DNA from: Rhodamnia argentea
Taxonomy: Eukaryota; Streptophyta; Magnoliopsida; Myrtales; Myrtaceae
DNA: 64,000 nucleotides
Direction: 5' to 3'
NCBI RefSeq assembly: GCF_020921035.1
Contig: NC_063157.1
Coordinates: forward strand, 21,841,015 to 21,905,014
Under the pieces are notes generated by a model. That model made no database searches. It was not told where the DNA came from and saw nothing but the letters and a program-made list of their open reading frames with translations. The position numbers were made by a program, and so were the translations under genes. Within the stretch, counting starts at the first letter, position 1; every line of letters starts with the position of its first letter. Shown here piece by piece: positions 46,728 through 59,100 of the stretch.

Positions 46728-48939
46728 TCAAGTGTTGGTAATACGGTATCCGTCGAGCAGATCTTTGGGCGAAGAAACGATCAGGCGTTCATGATAAACC
46801 CTCCATGCATAGTCCTCGAACGAGAAAGATCTGAACATCGCCTTCTCTCCATCTCTTCTCTTTCCTCTGTCACTCGCATTGCTGATATCTTCTTCTTCTT
46901 CTTCTTCTTCTTCTTCTTCTTGATCATCATCATCATCATCTTGGTCATGACCGACGATCTTCTCCAGAGGAACAAGGGGAGAGACCGTGCTTTCCAGAGG
47001 AAGACTCACGAGCAGCGACATGGTTATGGCGCCGCTGTCGCCCTCGCCACATGCCACTGGCCTCCCTCTCACTTTCTGCAGCTTCCCATTGCTCCACACC
47101 TGTCATTTTATATGGTGAAATTTAGTTTTAATCAAGCCGTGACTCTATGTAAATTAAAAAAAAATCGAAAAATTATTGTAATATTATTAGAAATTATCCA
47201 CGTCGATGCCGGTCGCGCCTCGTAGGATAGCAAGCGTCCACTTCTGCGATTTTCAGCTAAAATTGACCGGATAGACTGAGATGACACAAATATAAAATGT
47301 TTAAAATTCAACTGGCCTAAGAAAAGTTTATGATTAGATTGACACAAATTACAATAAATTTAATATTTTTTAGATAAATTTTTCTCATGTTATTGAGAAG
47401 GATTAACCATGTATTAATTGCTCGGATGCTCGAAAACCAAGTAATAATATCACATAGTCTTGTCCAAAAAGTAACATTCAACTTGAACCTTTTGAGATAT
47501 CGATTTTTGCTGGACGAAGGTCCGAGTAAAGGGGCGAATTTTGAGAATGTGAATATACCCTTTCCTTGTGAATTCACGGTAATTATTGGTGGGATTAAAA
47601 GTATGACTTCGTGAGAAAATAATTACTTGCCAGCTTCATTAGCGTGAAAAAAAAAAAAATCTTTTGGCCAAGAAAAGAACTAAATGTGAAAAGAAATGAC
47701 GTCACGAATGCGCATTTATGTGGTCACGGTCCTTCTCTCTATTCAGACAAATGAAATTGCCAACGACCAGCTGATGCTCTAAGCTCAAAATTATTTGTTT
47801 TAAGTATAGGATTGCGTGTCGAAAATTGATAAGTTCAATCAATGGATTGCCAAGAATTCCAATTCCAGCGTCCATCAAGCAAGAATTCCTCTTCCCCGTG
47901 GGGTCTCATTTCTTTATTCATATAATGACCCGACCCGTTTGCTGAACCCACCTGCCCCTAAATGGGCCGGATGATCAAATTAAACAAATATTTAATCAAC
48001 TTACTCGAGTCATATTGACTTGAAGATGGAAAAATCTATCTATGATGAAAATGAAAGCGATCGCATGTAGTTAGGACTCACCTGAGCAATGTCGCCGATT
48101 GCAACCATCAAAGAGCCGGCCTCCGGCGACACCGTCACCGTGCCCGAATCTGCCAACAGAGAGTACTTCTGGGTCCTAATTTGGTAGCTCAGCCCGACTA
48201 CAAACGGGTAGAACCCGCCCCCCGTGACCGCTCTCTCGTGGCCCTCATCGGAACAACCCTTGGATATCCACATCAGCGAGCAGACACGGGCCGGGTTCTC
48301 CTTGACCGGGTTCTCAAACCCGATCGCGCGCGACATCCATTCTATTATCTCACAACCCACTTTCTCCATCGTCAGAGCGAGCTCACGCAGCGATTCTAGC
48401 TTCAACTCGCTTGACCCGGCGGAGCAAGAACACAGCGAATCTAAACAGAACCACTCACCGAGTCTGTCGTCGTCTTCGTCGCGTTCGTACCCGAAAGGCC
48501 AGTTCTTTGGGAAGTACAGCTCTTTCTGGTCAACGGGGAGGTCGAAGAGAGCAAGCGACTCCGACTCAGCTGAGCGAGCGAGTTCGGAAGATACTGGATG
48601 ACCGGTCATCTGGAAGAACCCTACAGATGAAGCAGATGAGAGGTTCTCGAAAAAGGAAGCGTTCTTTTCATCCGACCAGGACACGCTCGAGATGGCGGCA
48701 TGGGCGGCGGCGGCGGAGGAGGAGTTGGGGGGGTTATCGGTTGTGGTTGGAGAGAGGCGAGCGGGGAGAGAGAGAGCGGGGGGGAGGCGGTGGATGAGCC
48801 GCGAGAGGAAGTCGGCAGCAGCGACGGAGTCCGTCCCGGCGGCGGAGGAGAGAGTCGACGGAGTCGGCGGCGGCGCCGAGGTGGCGCCGTACATGTCCGC
48901 GATGTGGTGGTGCTGCTGCTTGTGAGCTGAAGATGCCAT
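46728..48939 (-). CDS. 2-oxoglutarate/Fe(II) oxygenase-like protein lacking canonical metal ligands
   Basis: Two exons, 48939-48082 and 47099-46728, join in phase at a 982-bp intron and encode 409 residues. The protein has the isopenicillin-N-synthase-like fold order: an N-terminal segment (SFFENLSSASSVGFFQMTGH), YFPKNWPFGYERDE in the middle, then GFYPFVVGLSYQIRTQKYSL, GSLMVAIGDIAQVWSNGKLQ and KVRGRPV. In active DOXC enzymes the HxD would lie about where FYPFVV is, the distal His where VRGRPV is, and RxS where AITMSLL is. None of these residues is present. An acidic Asp/Glu run (residues 338-357) interrupts the C-terminal part. Intact frame and splicing argue against a pseudogene. A plant-conserved clade with the same changes probably exists, but this is from memory. 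Activity is doubtful. Confidence 0.8.
46888..46940 (-). repeat. Coding trinucleotide microsatellite (acidic tract)
   Basis: A run of about eleven TTC/TCT triplets followed by about six ATC triplets (plus strand) lies inside exon 2 of the oxygenase-like gene and encodes ten Glu and six Asp residues in a row, apart from a few Gln. Length is expected to be polymorphic in steps of three bases without breaking the frame. Confidence 0.9.
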
Positions 48940-50933
48940 AGCGACGATGACAACGAAGGGTACGATTTTTATAGAGGGTTAACCAAAACGCAGCCAGGGA
49001 GGGAGTGGGGTTGGCCCTAATAATATGACACGTGTGCAAGAAGAAAAGTTTCGTGTTCACTGGGGATCCGATAGCTGGATAAAGTTGACAGATTAGTGAG
49101 CAAAAAATGGACTAATGGCGAAGTATTTAAAAACATAAAGCTGTTTAGGGAGGTGATGAGCCGTCTTGATGACAAGGTTGCCGAAATTATGCCACCCGGC
49201 CATATCAGCCTGCGATATTTTGAGTATGGTAATTTTTGTCACGCTATGGAAAAAACTTGAAAGCCACAAAACCCAATTTGCTAAGACATACATAGATTCG
49301 GAAGCAAATTATTTCGATTATTGTTTATCAAGGGTTGTATTGGCAGCTCGTAATTAGAATTATCGAAACCTATCGATCGTCCAGCATGAACGTGAATTAT
49401 GAGGCGCGTGATCTATACTAATCTAATTGTTCTTGTTATTATTTACGAGTGGCGTTAGGAGAAATTAAATTCCTAGCGTGTCCAAATTTGAGACGTTTGT
49501 TGCTCTATCATTTCGAATAGAGAAGCAAATTAATTTCCATCTTTTGTGGTTGTGGAGTGGGATCCACCCAACTGGGACAGGGTGAGCAGGAATCAATGGA
49601 CATGGGAAAAAGACCAAATGAGTACTATGGCACTCTTTTTGCATATTGGAGTTTATGGTTTTTTTTTTTTGGGTTTCTTTTTGCAGTTATTTTGTTCAAA
49701 TTCCAAGAAATTCCGACACTTTTTTTGCGGATAAAAAGTGTCTCGCTTGCCTTGTTGCGACGGAAGTTGTGCCTCTCGTGGCAGGTGGCAGGCGGCAGGC
49801 GGGACTTTGCACGGGTCCATCATCATGATTCTGACTCCTGTCCCAAAACAAAGGAATACTAGAATTAGGGATAAAATTATTAGAACAATAGCATAATTTA
49901 GGTGACGAAATTAATTGGTTAATCTGCATAATTTATAAGGTTCAATATTAATTTTTCTTTTTGGTGAAGAGGTTCAATATTAAGTTTGATTCCTATTATC
50001 CTTAACGATTTTTTCTTGAAAAAAGTAAAAGGGTTTAACATTTTCCTTTTGGGGTATTTCAATGGATATACTCATTTTGGGATAAGTTAGAGAAGCGATA
50101 ACAACATTGGACTCGAAAAATCACAACATCAATCGTGGAACGGGGGCTTACTTGCTTAAATTTTGAGTCTAGAACGGGGGCTTACTTGCTTAAATTTTGA
50201 GTCTAGAACGACCCATCTAATCTCATTTGGGTCGTTATGTTTCTATCAATCGTTCGATTATAATTTTCACATCTTTTGAGTTCATACTTCAAGAGATATT
50301 CTTTGAATGAATACCACCATGATAAGTAATGAGTCGAAATTCTCACCTGGCAAGTTGGTTTCGATTTGTTGAGAGAGTAATGGATGGTTTCACAAAGGAA
50401 GTCCGAGCAAATTTGGTCGAGAATATTGAAGTTGTTGCTTGTCTAGAAGCCCGTCGTCTTTTTTAAGCTCCATCTTATCCTTCTTTCACTTTGAAGTCAA
50501 ACTATGTAAACGTAACAAGTGCACTTAAAGATCACCATCCGTGCTCATGGGAGGTGACCCTGTTTATCCTCGAATGCAATAGAATAATGGGCATTTTTAA
50601 GCAATTTCAAATAGCCCCGTTACGACCAAAAAAAGAAAAAACCTATTATGAAAGAGAAGAGAACCAAGTGACGAATCAGATCGCCAAGACCCATGCAAGG
50701 AAGAATTTTCCTTGATTACTAATCCTTCTTTAGCTCTTTGAGACCTTATCTGTTCGGAGGCCCAAGCATCTTATAATGAAATTATGAAAGAAGACTTTTT
50801 CTGACAAAAAAAAAAAAAAGTTGGCTTGGGCTTGAGGTATCAAATTTCAATCCTAGAACAAATTTGCATCACTTCCCAAAATAAAACGCCACATGCATTA
50901 AAACATACAACAACTTCCCTTTCAAAGTCGATC
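48940..50933. other. Intergenic with a 34-bp tandem duplication
   Basis: This includes the promoter of the minus-strand oxygenase-like gene, with an acacgtgt ACGT element near 49030. A perfect 34-bp direct duplication (gaacgggggcttacttgctt plus 14 bases) lies at 50138-50171 and 50172-50205. No further gene is recognised. Confidence 0.4.
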
Positions 50934-50938
50934 CAGAC

Positions 50939-51085
50939 TGTTAGATATATTATATATATTAGGACTAGGGTTTTTCCTTTAGTGTATGTATTTACGTTTA
51001 TACCCTTCTTTGTATGTATACTTATATCGGTCTTGTGCCTAATTGTAAATCAAGCATTCCATTATTCACTTTTCTAAATTTAACA
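50939..51085 (+). repeat. 5' LTR of copia element
   Basis: 147 bp, starting tgttagatatattatatata and ending aatttaaca. It is shorter than most plant LTRs but matches the 3' copy end to end. Confidence 0.93.
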
Positions 51086-51361
51086 TGGTATCGTAGCTAG
51101 GGTTTGCTTTCTTGTGAGTACCGTACACTAATCAACGACTACGGTTTGCCCCCGAGAAAAAAAATTTCGCTCGTCTTCTTCATTGCGCCTTCGTTTTCAC
51201 GCCGGCTACATTGTCTTCATCAATATAGCTTCGCGATTGTCCGACTTTGTCTCGCCCGATCTTCTTCATCTTTCGCATTGTTCTCGCAACCGATCTTGGG
51301 TTCTATCTTCTTCACTCATATATATATTTGCTTCCACTTTGATTTATTGATCTCAAAATTA

Positions 51362-54300
51362 ATGGCTGATAGTGATCGGATTAATCGCATTGATGTTAAG
51401 TTGGATGGCTCTAATTATGTTATTTGGAAACCCTCGGTGATGGCTGCTCTTGTTTATCATGATTTATATGAGCATGTTGATGGTTACTCGTTCTTGTCCT
51501 ACATCTTTGTCCGATATCGCCGATCATAAACCTAATACTGATTAGATTACGCGACGCGAATATGAAATTAGGGCTTGGCATGTTGCCGATCGAAAATCAT
51601 GGGCAATATTATTTGGTTCTATTAGCCCCGATCTTCACCCCCAATTTACTCGCATTGTTGGTGCAAAACAGTTATGGGATCAAATTGTTGAGATGTGTAC
51701 GTAAACAAGTTCTGTTCATGTTTATTAGCTTATGCAGGAACTTCATCGTGCCACTCGTGGCACACGATCAATTCGTGAATTTTATAATTATATAACATCT
51801 CTTTGGTCTCAACTTGATGTATTGGCTCGTCTAGCATGTCCCACGTGTGTTGGTTGTGTTACTTGTGCTGCATTTAAACTTGAAGATCGGAACAAGAATC
51901 GTCTTTACGAATTCTTGATGCAACTTTCACCAGAATTTGAGGGAGTTCGGAGTCAGATTCTTTATCGTTATCCCGCACCATCTCTTTCGGATGCAGTCAA
52001 AGAACTTCAGGCTAAGGAAACTAGATGAGGGATTCTTGGTGCTCCTCCATCTCCGGATCCCTCTGCAAGATCGGCCACCCCATAGCCTGATTTCCGGTCC
52101 GGCTCCTCTCGGCGTGGTGTTCAATCTGTCTCCTCTCAACGTGGTTCTTAGCGTGGTTCTGTGCGTGGCTCCCGGCGTGCCTCTTCTCAACGAGGTTCAC
52201 GTTTTTATTGTAACTTCTGTAAGCAAAATGGACATACCGAGGATCGATGCTTTCGGAAGATGCATGATCTTCCCGGATGCACCCTCGCGCTCCGTTGTAC
52301 TTGTCTCTTTTCCATCCGCGGATCGTGCCACTCCATCCTCATCTTCAGATGATCGTCTTGCTAATATTGAGGCTCAACTTTCTCGTTTAGCTCGGCTTCA
52401 TCTTGGTTCTTCGGGTGTATCCTCTACTGTTGCTACCGCCGCCGCGCGCAATCCTCGAGTGAGAGTTCTTCTTGGATTCTTGACTCTAGGGCCGCTCATC
52501 ACATGATCGCCTCTGCTCATCACCTCACTCAGCAAACTACACTAAAAAATCCACAAGGGTTCTTTACAGGTGATGGATCCTCTATTACCGCTACTATGCA
52601 ATGCCATATTACTATCCCCGGCAGCTTTAATGTGCCTAATGTGTTGCATATATCGTATTTAGCCCCGAATCTTTTATTTGTTGGGCAACTTGCTGATATG
52701 GGTTATATGGTGACATTTACTGTTGATTCTTGTGTTGTACAGGATCGTACGAGTGGCCGGATGATTGGCAGAGGTAGTAGACATGGAGGATTGTATACGA
52801 TGCAGCATCTTGGAGGATTGTATACGATGCAGCATCTCCAGCTTCCCTCACCTCAACATGTTCTCGCTATCTTCGACCTTGACTGTTGGCACCAACGTTT
52901 GGGTCATATATTTGCTTCCCGTTTATCTTTTCTGCGTCGGCCAGGTGTACTTGGGCCTATTTAATCTACTGTTATGCGTCCTTGTACTAGTTGTCCTTTA
53001 GCTAAACAATCCGCACCTCCTTTTCCTATTAGTTCTTCTATTTCCACTTCTTGTTTTGATTTAGTACATTCAAATGTTTGGGGTCCTACTCCCCAAATTT
53101 CTAAAAGTGGCTTCAAGTATTATGTATTGTTTATTGATGATTATTCTCGTTATACCTAGGTTTATTTCATGCGCTCTCATGATGAATTTCTCTCTATCTA
53201 TAAAAACTTTATAGCCATGATCTCTACTCAATTCTCTAAAACTATTACAGGTTTTCGTTCTGATTCGGGTGGGGAGTATCTTTCTACTGCTTTTCATTCT
53301 TTCTTAACTTCTCGTGGAACCTTACCTTAGTTGTCATGTCTCGGTGTTCCCGCTCAAAATGGTCTTGCCGAGCGAAAACATCGTCATTTTCTAAATACTA
53401 CTCGTGCTCTCTTGTTGTCCAATTCTGTTCCTACCGAATTTTGGACCGAAGCACTTTCTACTGCTGTCTATCTCATAAATCGACTTCCTTCTCTTGTCCT
53501 CTCCAAAGCCACCCCTTACCAACGTCTTTTCTCGAAACCACCCACTTATCACTAACTTCGTATTTTTGGCTGTACGTGTTATGTGCTTCTTCCACCTCAT
53601 GAGCATACCAAATTCTTTACAAGGTTAGTTCAGTGTACTTTCTTGGGCTACAGCACGTAACATAAAGGCTACGGGTGCTATTATCCTTCTTCACGGCATA
53701 TTCGTATCTCTTGTAGTGTTCAATTCTTTGAGCACCTACCATTCTTTTCTGCTACCTCTACTTCTTTACAGTCCGCCCCATCTATTTTTATGGATTTTCC
53801 TCTTGATTCATCTCTTGTTCCTCCTATTATATCTTCTCCGTTAGACCCAGTGCCACCACCTTCTTCCGTTATGCCTCCTTCCTCATCTACTTCACCCGCC
53901 ACTTCGACGCCTCTTGACGATTCTCGCCCCCCCTTCCCCTCGGTGGAATCCTCCGTGAGATCGTTGTCCTCCAGCTAGGTACATGGCTGCTACAAGTTAT
54001 TTCGATGAATTTGGTTCCTTTATGGCTGCTGTCCACACTTTACAGGAACCATCACATTATCGTATGGCCGTACAACATGCTGAATGGTGTGATGCTATGT
54101 ATGAGGAATTGTCTGCTCTTGAACGCACGGGTACAGGGGATTTTGTGCCTCTTCCACCAGGGAAGTCCTTGATATCTTGTCGTTGGATCTATAAAATCAA
54201 GACTCACTCGGATGGTAGTATTGAGCGCTATAAAGTGCGTCTCGTTGCACGTGATTTTGATCGGGAGTATGGGATTGATTATAAGGAGACCTTTGCTCCT

Positions 54301-55568
54301 ATTGCCAAAATGGCTTCTGTTCGTACTCTTCTTATAGTCGCATCTATTCGTAATTAGCCTCTTTTTCAGCTTGATGTGAAGAATGCTTTTCTTCATGGGG
54401 TCCTTCATGAGGAACTCTATATGTAGTCACCTCTTGGTCTAGCTCATTCTCCCGGTTAGGTTTGTCGTCTTCGTTGGGCCCTTTATGGTCTCAAACGAGC
54501 TCCTCAAGCCTGGTTTGAATGTTTTGCAGTTGTTGTTCGGTCAGCTGGTTTTGTTCGGAGTGAGAATGATCATGCTATGGTCACTCACACTTCTCATGCC
54601 GATTACACTATTTTGCTACTCTATGTTGATGATATGATTATTATCGGGGATGACTCTGCTCATATTACTTATACTAAGCAATATCTTCACCGTCGGTTTG
54701 CTATGAAGGATCTAGGTTTCTTACGTTATTTTCTCGGTATTGAGGTTGCTCGCAATCGACGTGGTATTCTTCTCTTCCAGCAGAAGTACATCGCCGACAT
54801 CCGGCTCATGCCGAGTTATCTAATACTCGTCTTGCGGTTACTCCTGTTGAACTTCATTTACGCCTTCGTCCGAATGATGATGAGCCTCTGTCTAATGTCA
54901 CTCGCCATCGGGCTCTTGTTGGCAGTCTTGTCGATCTTACGACTACTTGTCCCGATATCGCCTATGCTGTTCACCTTGTCGGTCAATTTGTAGCGGCTCC
55001 TCGTACAGTTCATTATGCTGTTGTACTCCGGATTCTGTGATATCTTCGTGGTACTCTGACACGCTCAATTTTTCTCCTATCAACTTCCTCACTTGCTCTT
55101 CGTGCTTACTCTGATGCCGATTGGACTTCGGATGTTACCGACCGCAAGTCCATTACGAGATTTTGTGTCTTTTTGGGTGATTCTCTGATTTCTTTGTGTG
55201 CTAAGAAGCAGACTGTCGTGTCTCGCTCTTCTGTTGAGTCCGAGTATCGTGCTATGGCCGACACTACGGTTGAGATTATTTGGCTTCGTTGTCTCCTTGC
55301 CGATCTTGGTGTTGCCTCCTCTAATCCCATTCCTCTTCATTGTGACAACAAGAGTGCTATTCACATTGCTATAAATCCGATCTTCCATGAGCGTACCAAG
55401 CACATCAACATTGATTGTCATATCACTCGTCATCAACTCCAAGCACATATCATTTTTCTTCCCTTTGTAGCCTCTGTAGCCCAGCTTGCCGACTTATTCA
55501 CCAAATCTCTTACATCACAACGATTTGCTGCTTTTCTTTCCAAACTCTCATTGGTTGACCCATCTTGA
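51362..55568 (+). pseudogene. copia gag-pol polyprotein, disabled
   Basis: One long polyprotein frame, starting MADSDRINRIDVKLDGSNYV, is interrupted by many stops and a few frameshifts. Recognisable in order are gag with a CCHC knuckle (CNFCKQNGHTEDRC near 52210), a protease region where the expected DSG reads DSR (near 52485), and a GAG-pre-integrase HxxLGH-type motif (CWHQRLGH). Integrase has GFRSDSGGEYL and PAQNGLAERKHRHF. RT has DVKNAFLHG, YGLKRAPQAW and LLYVDDMII. RNase H has KQTVVSRSSVESEYRAM. Many stops are TAG or TGA where CAG, CGA or TGG would be expected. A 27-bp in-frame duplication lies at 52785-52838. Confidence 0.9.
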
Positions 55569-55580
55569 GTTTGAAGGGGG

Positions 55581-55726
55581 TGTTATATATATATATATAT
55601 TAGGACTAGGGTTTTTCCTTTAATGTATGTATTTACGTTTATACCATTCTTTGTATGTATACTTATATTGACATTGTGCTTAATTATAAATCTAGCATTC
55701 CATTATTCACTTCTTTAAATCTAACA
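55581..55726 (+). repeat. 3' LTR of copia element
   Basis: 146 bp, starting tgttatatatatatatatat and ending aatctaaca, paired with the 5' LTR. An AT microsatellite near the start differs from the 5' copy. It ends 439 bp before the start codon of the next gene. Confidence 0.93.
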
Positions 55727-55731
55727 CAGAC

Positions 55732-56165
55732 AAAGCTATGCACCAGTGTGTGTGATTCATCAATTTTGTCAAATGCCCGTCCATTTTTCCTCTTCAAAGT
55801 TGAAATGCCCGAAAATAAATTCAATTTTCAACGACGAACCCAAATTCAGAACAGCCGAATATGCTTTGCTGTACTCGGGGAAAATGTCATAAAATATTAT
55901 TATCCAGAAAGAACGAATTAGTCAATGTTCGGCTCAGAAGTCTACAGATTAACCATCCCGATCGGAGGGCTGGAAAATCACCATCGATTCTCCATCAGAT
56001 GATCGATCATGCTTCATCGGCATCGCGCGTCATAATCCGCGCCTGCCCACTTGGCGACACATGTTTCCTCCAACTTCGAATTGAGCAAACAAAAACAAAA
56101 AACGGCGTACTTTTCTTGTTTTCGGTGATTCGCGGAGACGAAGGAGCTTCTCAAATTGATTCGCC
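55732..56165 (+). promoter_or_regulatory. Presumed promoter and leader of the tomosyn gene
   Basis: The only sequence between the copia insertion and the ATG. No clear TATA box is seen. The last 100 bp are G/C-richer, as expected of a leader. The assignment is by position only. Confidence 0.35.
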
Positions 56166-59100
56166 ATGTTCGCCAAGCGATTGTTGCAGAAGGCCGCGCA
56201 GCAGCTTCAGCAGCAGCAGCAGCAACATCGACGTCGCAGCAATCCCGGAGAAGAAGAGCGAGAAACGCAAGCTCCTCAGGTTCACCCCAAGCATTTATTT
56301 CTTTGCTCGTGTTGACCCGTCTCGGTCGGTTGTTGATTGAATTGAATTTCATTGCTGAATAGCGGAATTCCAGGTTCGATGTTTGCTCCCCGAGGTTTGT
56401 GGAGGAATGTTGGTTTCCTGTTCGGTCATGGGCAGGTCATTTTTTTTTTTTTTTTTGTCTGTGTTTTTTCCTCATTTCATCAATCGACGGGGACGAATTT
56501 GAAAGGAAATCGCAATCAGATGGTAATTTGATCGGTTTTGGGTAAATAGCATTGCCCCATTAGCCGAAAATTACAGGAGTATCGATCCCCTGGATATAGC
56601 GTGCACAAAATGCTGAACCAGAGTCATTTCACCGAGAACTTTGTTGGTGGACATGTCATAAAATTATACGTGAAAGCAATGGAGAATGAGCATGTATCGA
56701 TGAGTTTGATGTTTTTCATTGAAAAGTCTACTGTTTGACGCCTGCAAAACTTGGACTTGGCCATCTTTGCCCATTTAACCAGATGTCGCGGGAAATGGCA
56801 ATGGCAAGGTCGCTAGTGCCGAGTTCTTGAAAGATTCTGGTTATGGTTGCTTATTATGACCTTGTACAATGAGGAGATTCCATGATAATGTCACAAAGTC
56901 GTGCAGGTTTTATCAATTTCAGAAGAGAAAATGTTAGATGGGTCAATTTCCCACGTTGCACATAATCGAGTTTGTGTGTTCTTGTTCAATACACCAGGCA
57001 GCTTGGAGGGCATTTGAGCCTTTTTGGATCAGAGAGAGTTTGTACTTAGATGGGGTTCGAGGAAATTTCACCTTTCCCATAGGCTTGAGATAAAGTGCAA
57101 AGTCATCTCACTATGCAGACAAAACCGTTCATTAGGTGGATTTGTCACTAATAGTATCAAAAAAAGGTGTTTCCTTTAGAGGATAAGTTCTGGCATTCAA
57201 AATGCCACATGCATGTACCATCTGGAGTTCATCATAGTATTCTTTGATCGTTAGATTTTAAGTTCTTCCACAATTCTTCCGGCAATTTTTCTACATCTGA
57301 ATCGTCTTTCAGTTCGTATCCCGTGGATAAGGGATGAATTTGGAGTAGCACCTAAATATTCTTGTCTGTTCTAATCTTTTATGTGGAACTTTGATCAGTC
57401 TTTTGCATTACTGCTTTCCCTTTTGCAGCTTAATGTGCCACTTGGAGGCTTGACATCTATGGATTTGGACCCTCGCGTTACTGTTCATTATGGCATTCCC
57501 TCTACTGCATCTATTATGGCTCTTGATCCCATTCAGAGCCTTTTGGCAATAGGAACTTTGTGAGTTGGATGTCCTGTTGACTACGTAAATGAATTTCAAG
57601 GCGAGATGAAACTGTGTTTATCTTTTATTTATTCCATCAAAGAATCATTCTGTGATTGTTAATCCTCTGCAGAAGTGTTTGACCATTGTCTTTCTGCAAA
57701 ATATTGTAGTTGTACCCTCAAAGCGCCTATAGCAAAGTAGGCTGCTAGGTCATGTGACTCTGCCCACTTTTGACCCTGATTCAATACATTCAACTGCAGG
57801 GATGGTCGGATCAAAGTGATTGGGGGTGGTAACATCGAAGCTTTATTTGTATCTGCAAAGCAGTTGCCATTTAAGCACTTAGAGGTCTGTCAATTTTTCT
57901 CTGATGGATAATTTGTTATCTTCATTTGCATTTTTTACGGCGTTTAGGAGTAACTCTGGTGAAGTACATCATTCTGAATGGAGTATAAAAAGATGAAGTT
58001 CTGTATCTCTATAAAGTCCATTGCCATTCATTTACAAAGTTGATTCTCACCAGCTAACATTATTATGTCCTTCAACAGTTCCTGCAAAATCAAGGTTTCC
58101 TAGTCAGTATATCCAATGACAACGACATACAGGTTTAAACTCTTAAGTCCGTGTGATCTTTTAGTTCCAATAAATTAAATTCTTATCTGGTGTTTCCTTC
58201 TTTCGGAAGAATGCCTGTTTGCCTTTCTCAATTTCATTTTCTCAGTATAATTGTTGGCACTTGTTCAACTTTGTGTTGACTGGCTTAATAGACTGTTGAC
58301 ATTGGCAGGTTTGGGACATAAAGTATAGGAATGTTGCATGTACTTTACAGTGGGAATCAAATATAACTGCCTTTTCAGTGATTCAGGGGACTGGATACAT
58401 GTACAAATTACTATCTCTGGAAACATTCCATTATCAGTTATTTTCCTTTGTCTAGAGCCTATCAGACCCATGAGATCTGGTCTTCTGTTCAGGTATATTG
58501 GGGATGAGAACGGTATGGTGTTTGTGCTAAAGTGTGATGCAGGCCAAAGACAGATTGTTCAACTTCCTTACCTTATTCCAGCAGATTCAGTTGCTGGTAA
58601 TCTTTCAACACATTCCCTTGTAAATGGTCTAACAAATCCATTCTACTTCGTTTCATACTCAACTCGTCTTTGCATTTCTTTTAGCATTAAATGGAGTCAA
58701 TAGACTCACTGCATTAGCATTATTTTGGATCTTGGTAGCTTCACGTGTATGGGCTGTCCAGTTGATCCGGTTCATTTTTGGAAATTGATAAGCCCAAGGT
58801 TTTAATTTTTACGTCCCGGCATGAACTTTATTTCAATGATATGAAAGTTTGATTCTTGCATGAAGTAAACTAGAAGTATGTATGTAACTGACAGTTATGC
58901 TGCTTTGTCTAACCTCATCTCATATCGACATGGTGCAAATGGATTGCTAAGATGCCTTTTCCCTTATATAAACAGCATTTTCTCCAAATCTGTGTCTAGG
59001 AAAATATCTAGTCTACCGTTTGATGAATAATTTCACTCATACAAAGATATAATATAACTAAGTGTTTTCTTCATGTAGGGATAGAAACATGGTTTCTGCC

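Larger units (their letters stand above)
50934..55731 (+). mobile_element. Complete Ty1/copia retrotransposon with LTRs and TSD
   Basis: The element is 50939-55726 (4788 bp). The 5' LTR (50939-51085) and 3' LTR (55581-55726) both run from TG to CA and are about 90% alike. The 5-bp duplication CAGAC flanks the element at 50934-50938 and 55727-55731. A primer-binding site resembling initiator tRNA-Met (tggtatcgtagct) starts at 51086. A purine tract (gagtttgaaggggg) precedes the 3' LTR. Domain order gag, protease, integrase, RT, RNase H is copia. LTR divergence shows it is not recent. Confidence 0.95.

Noticed and set aside
48411..48930. Long plus-strand frames opposite the oxygenase-like gene
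   Set aside because: Arg-rich shadows of a G/C-rich exon on the minus strand.
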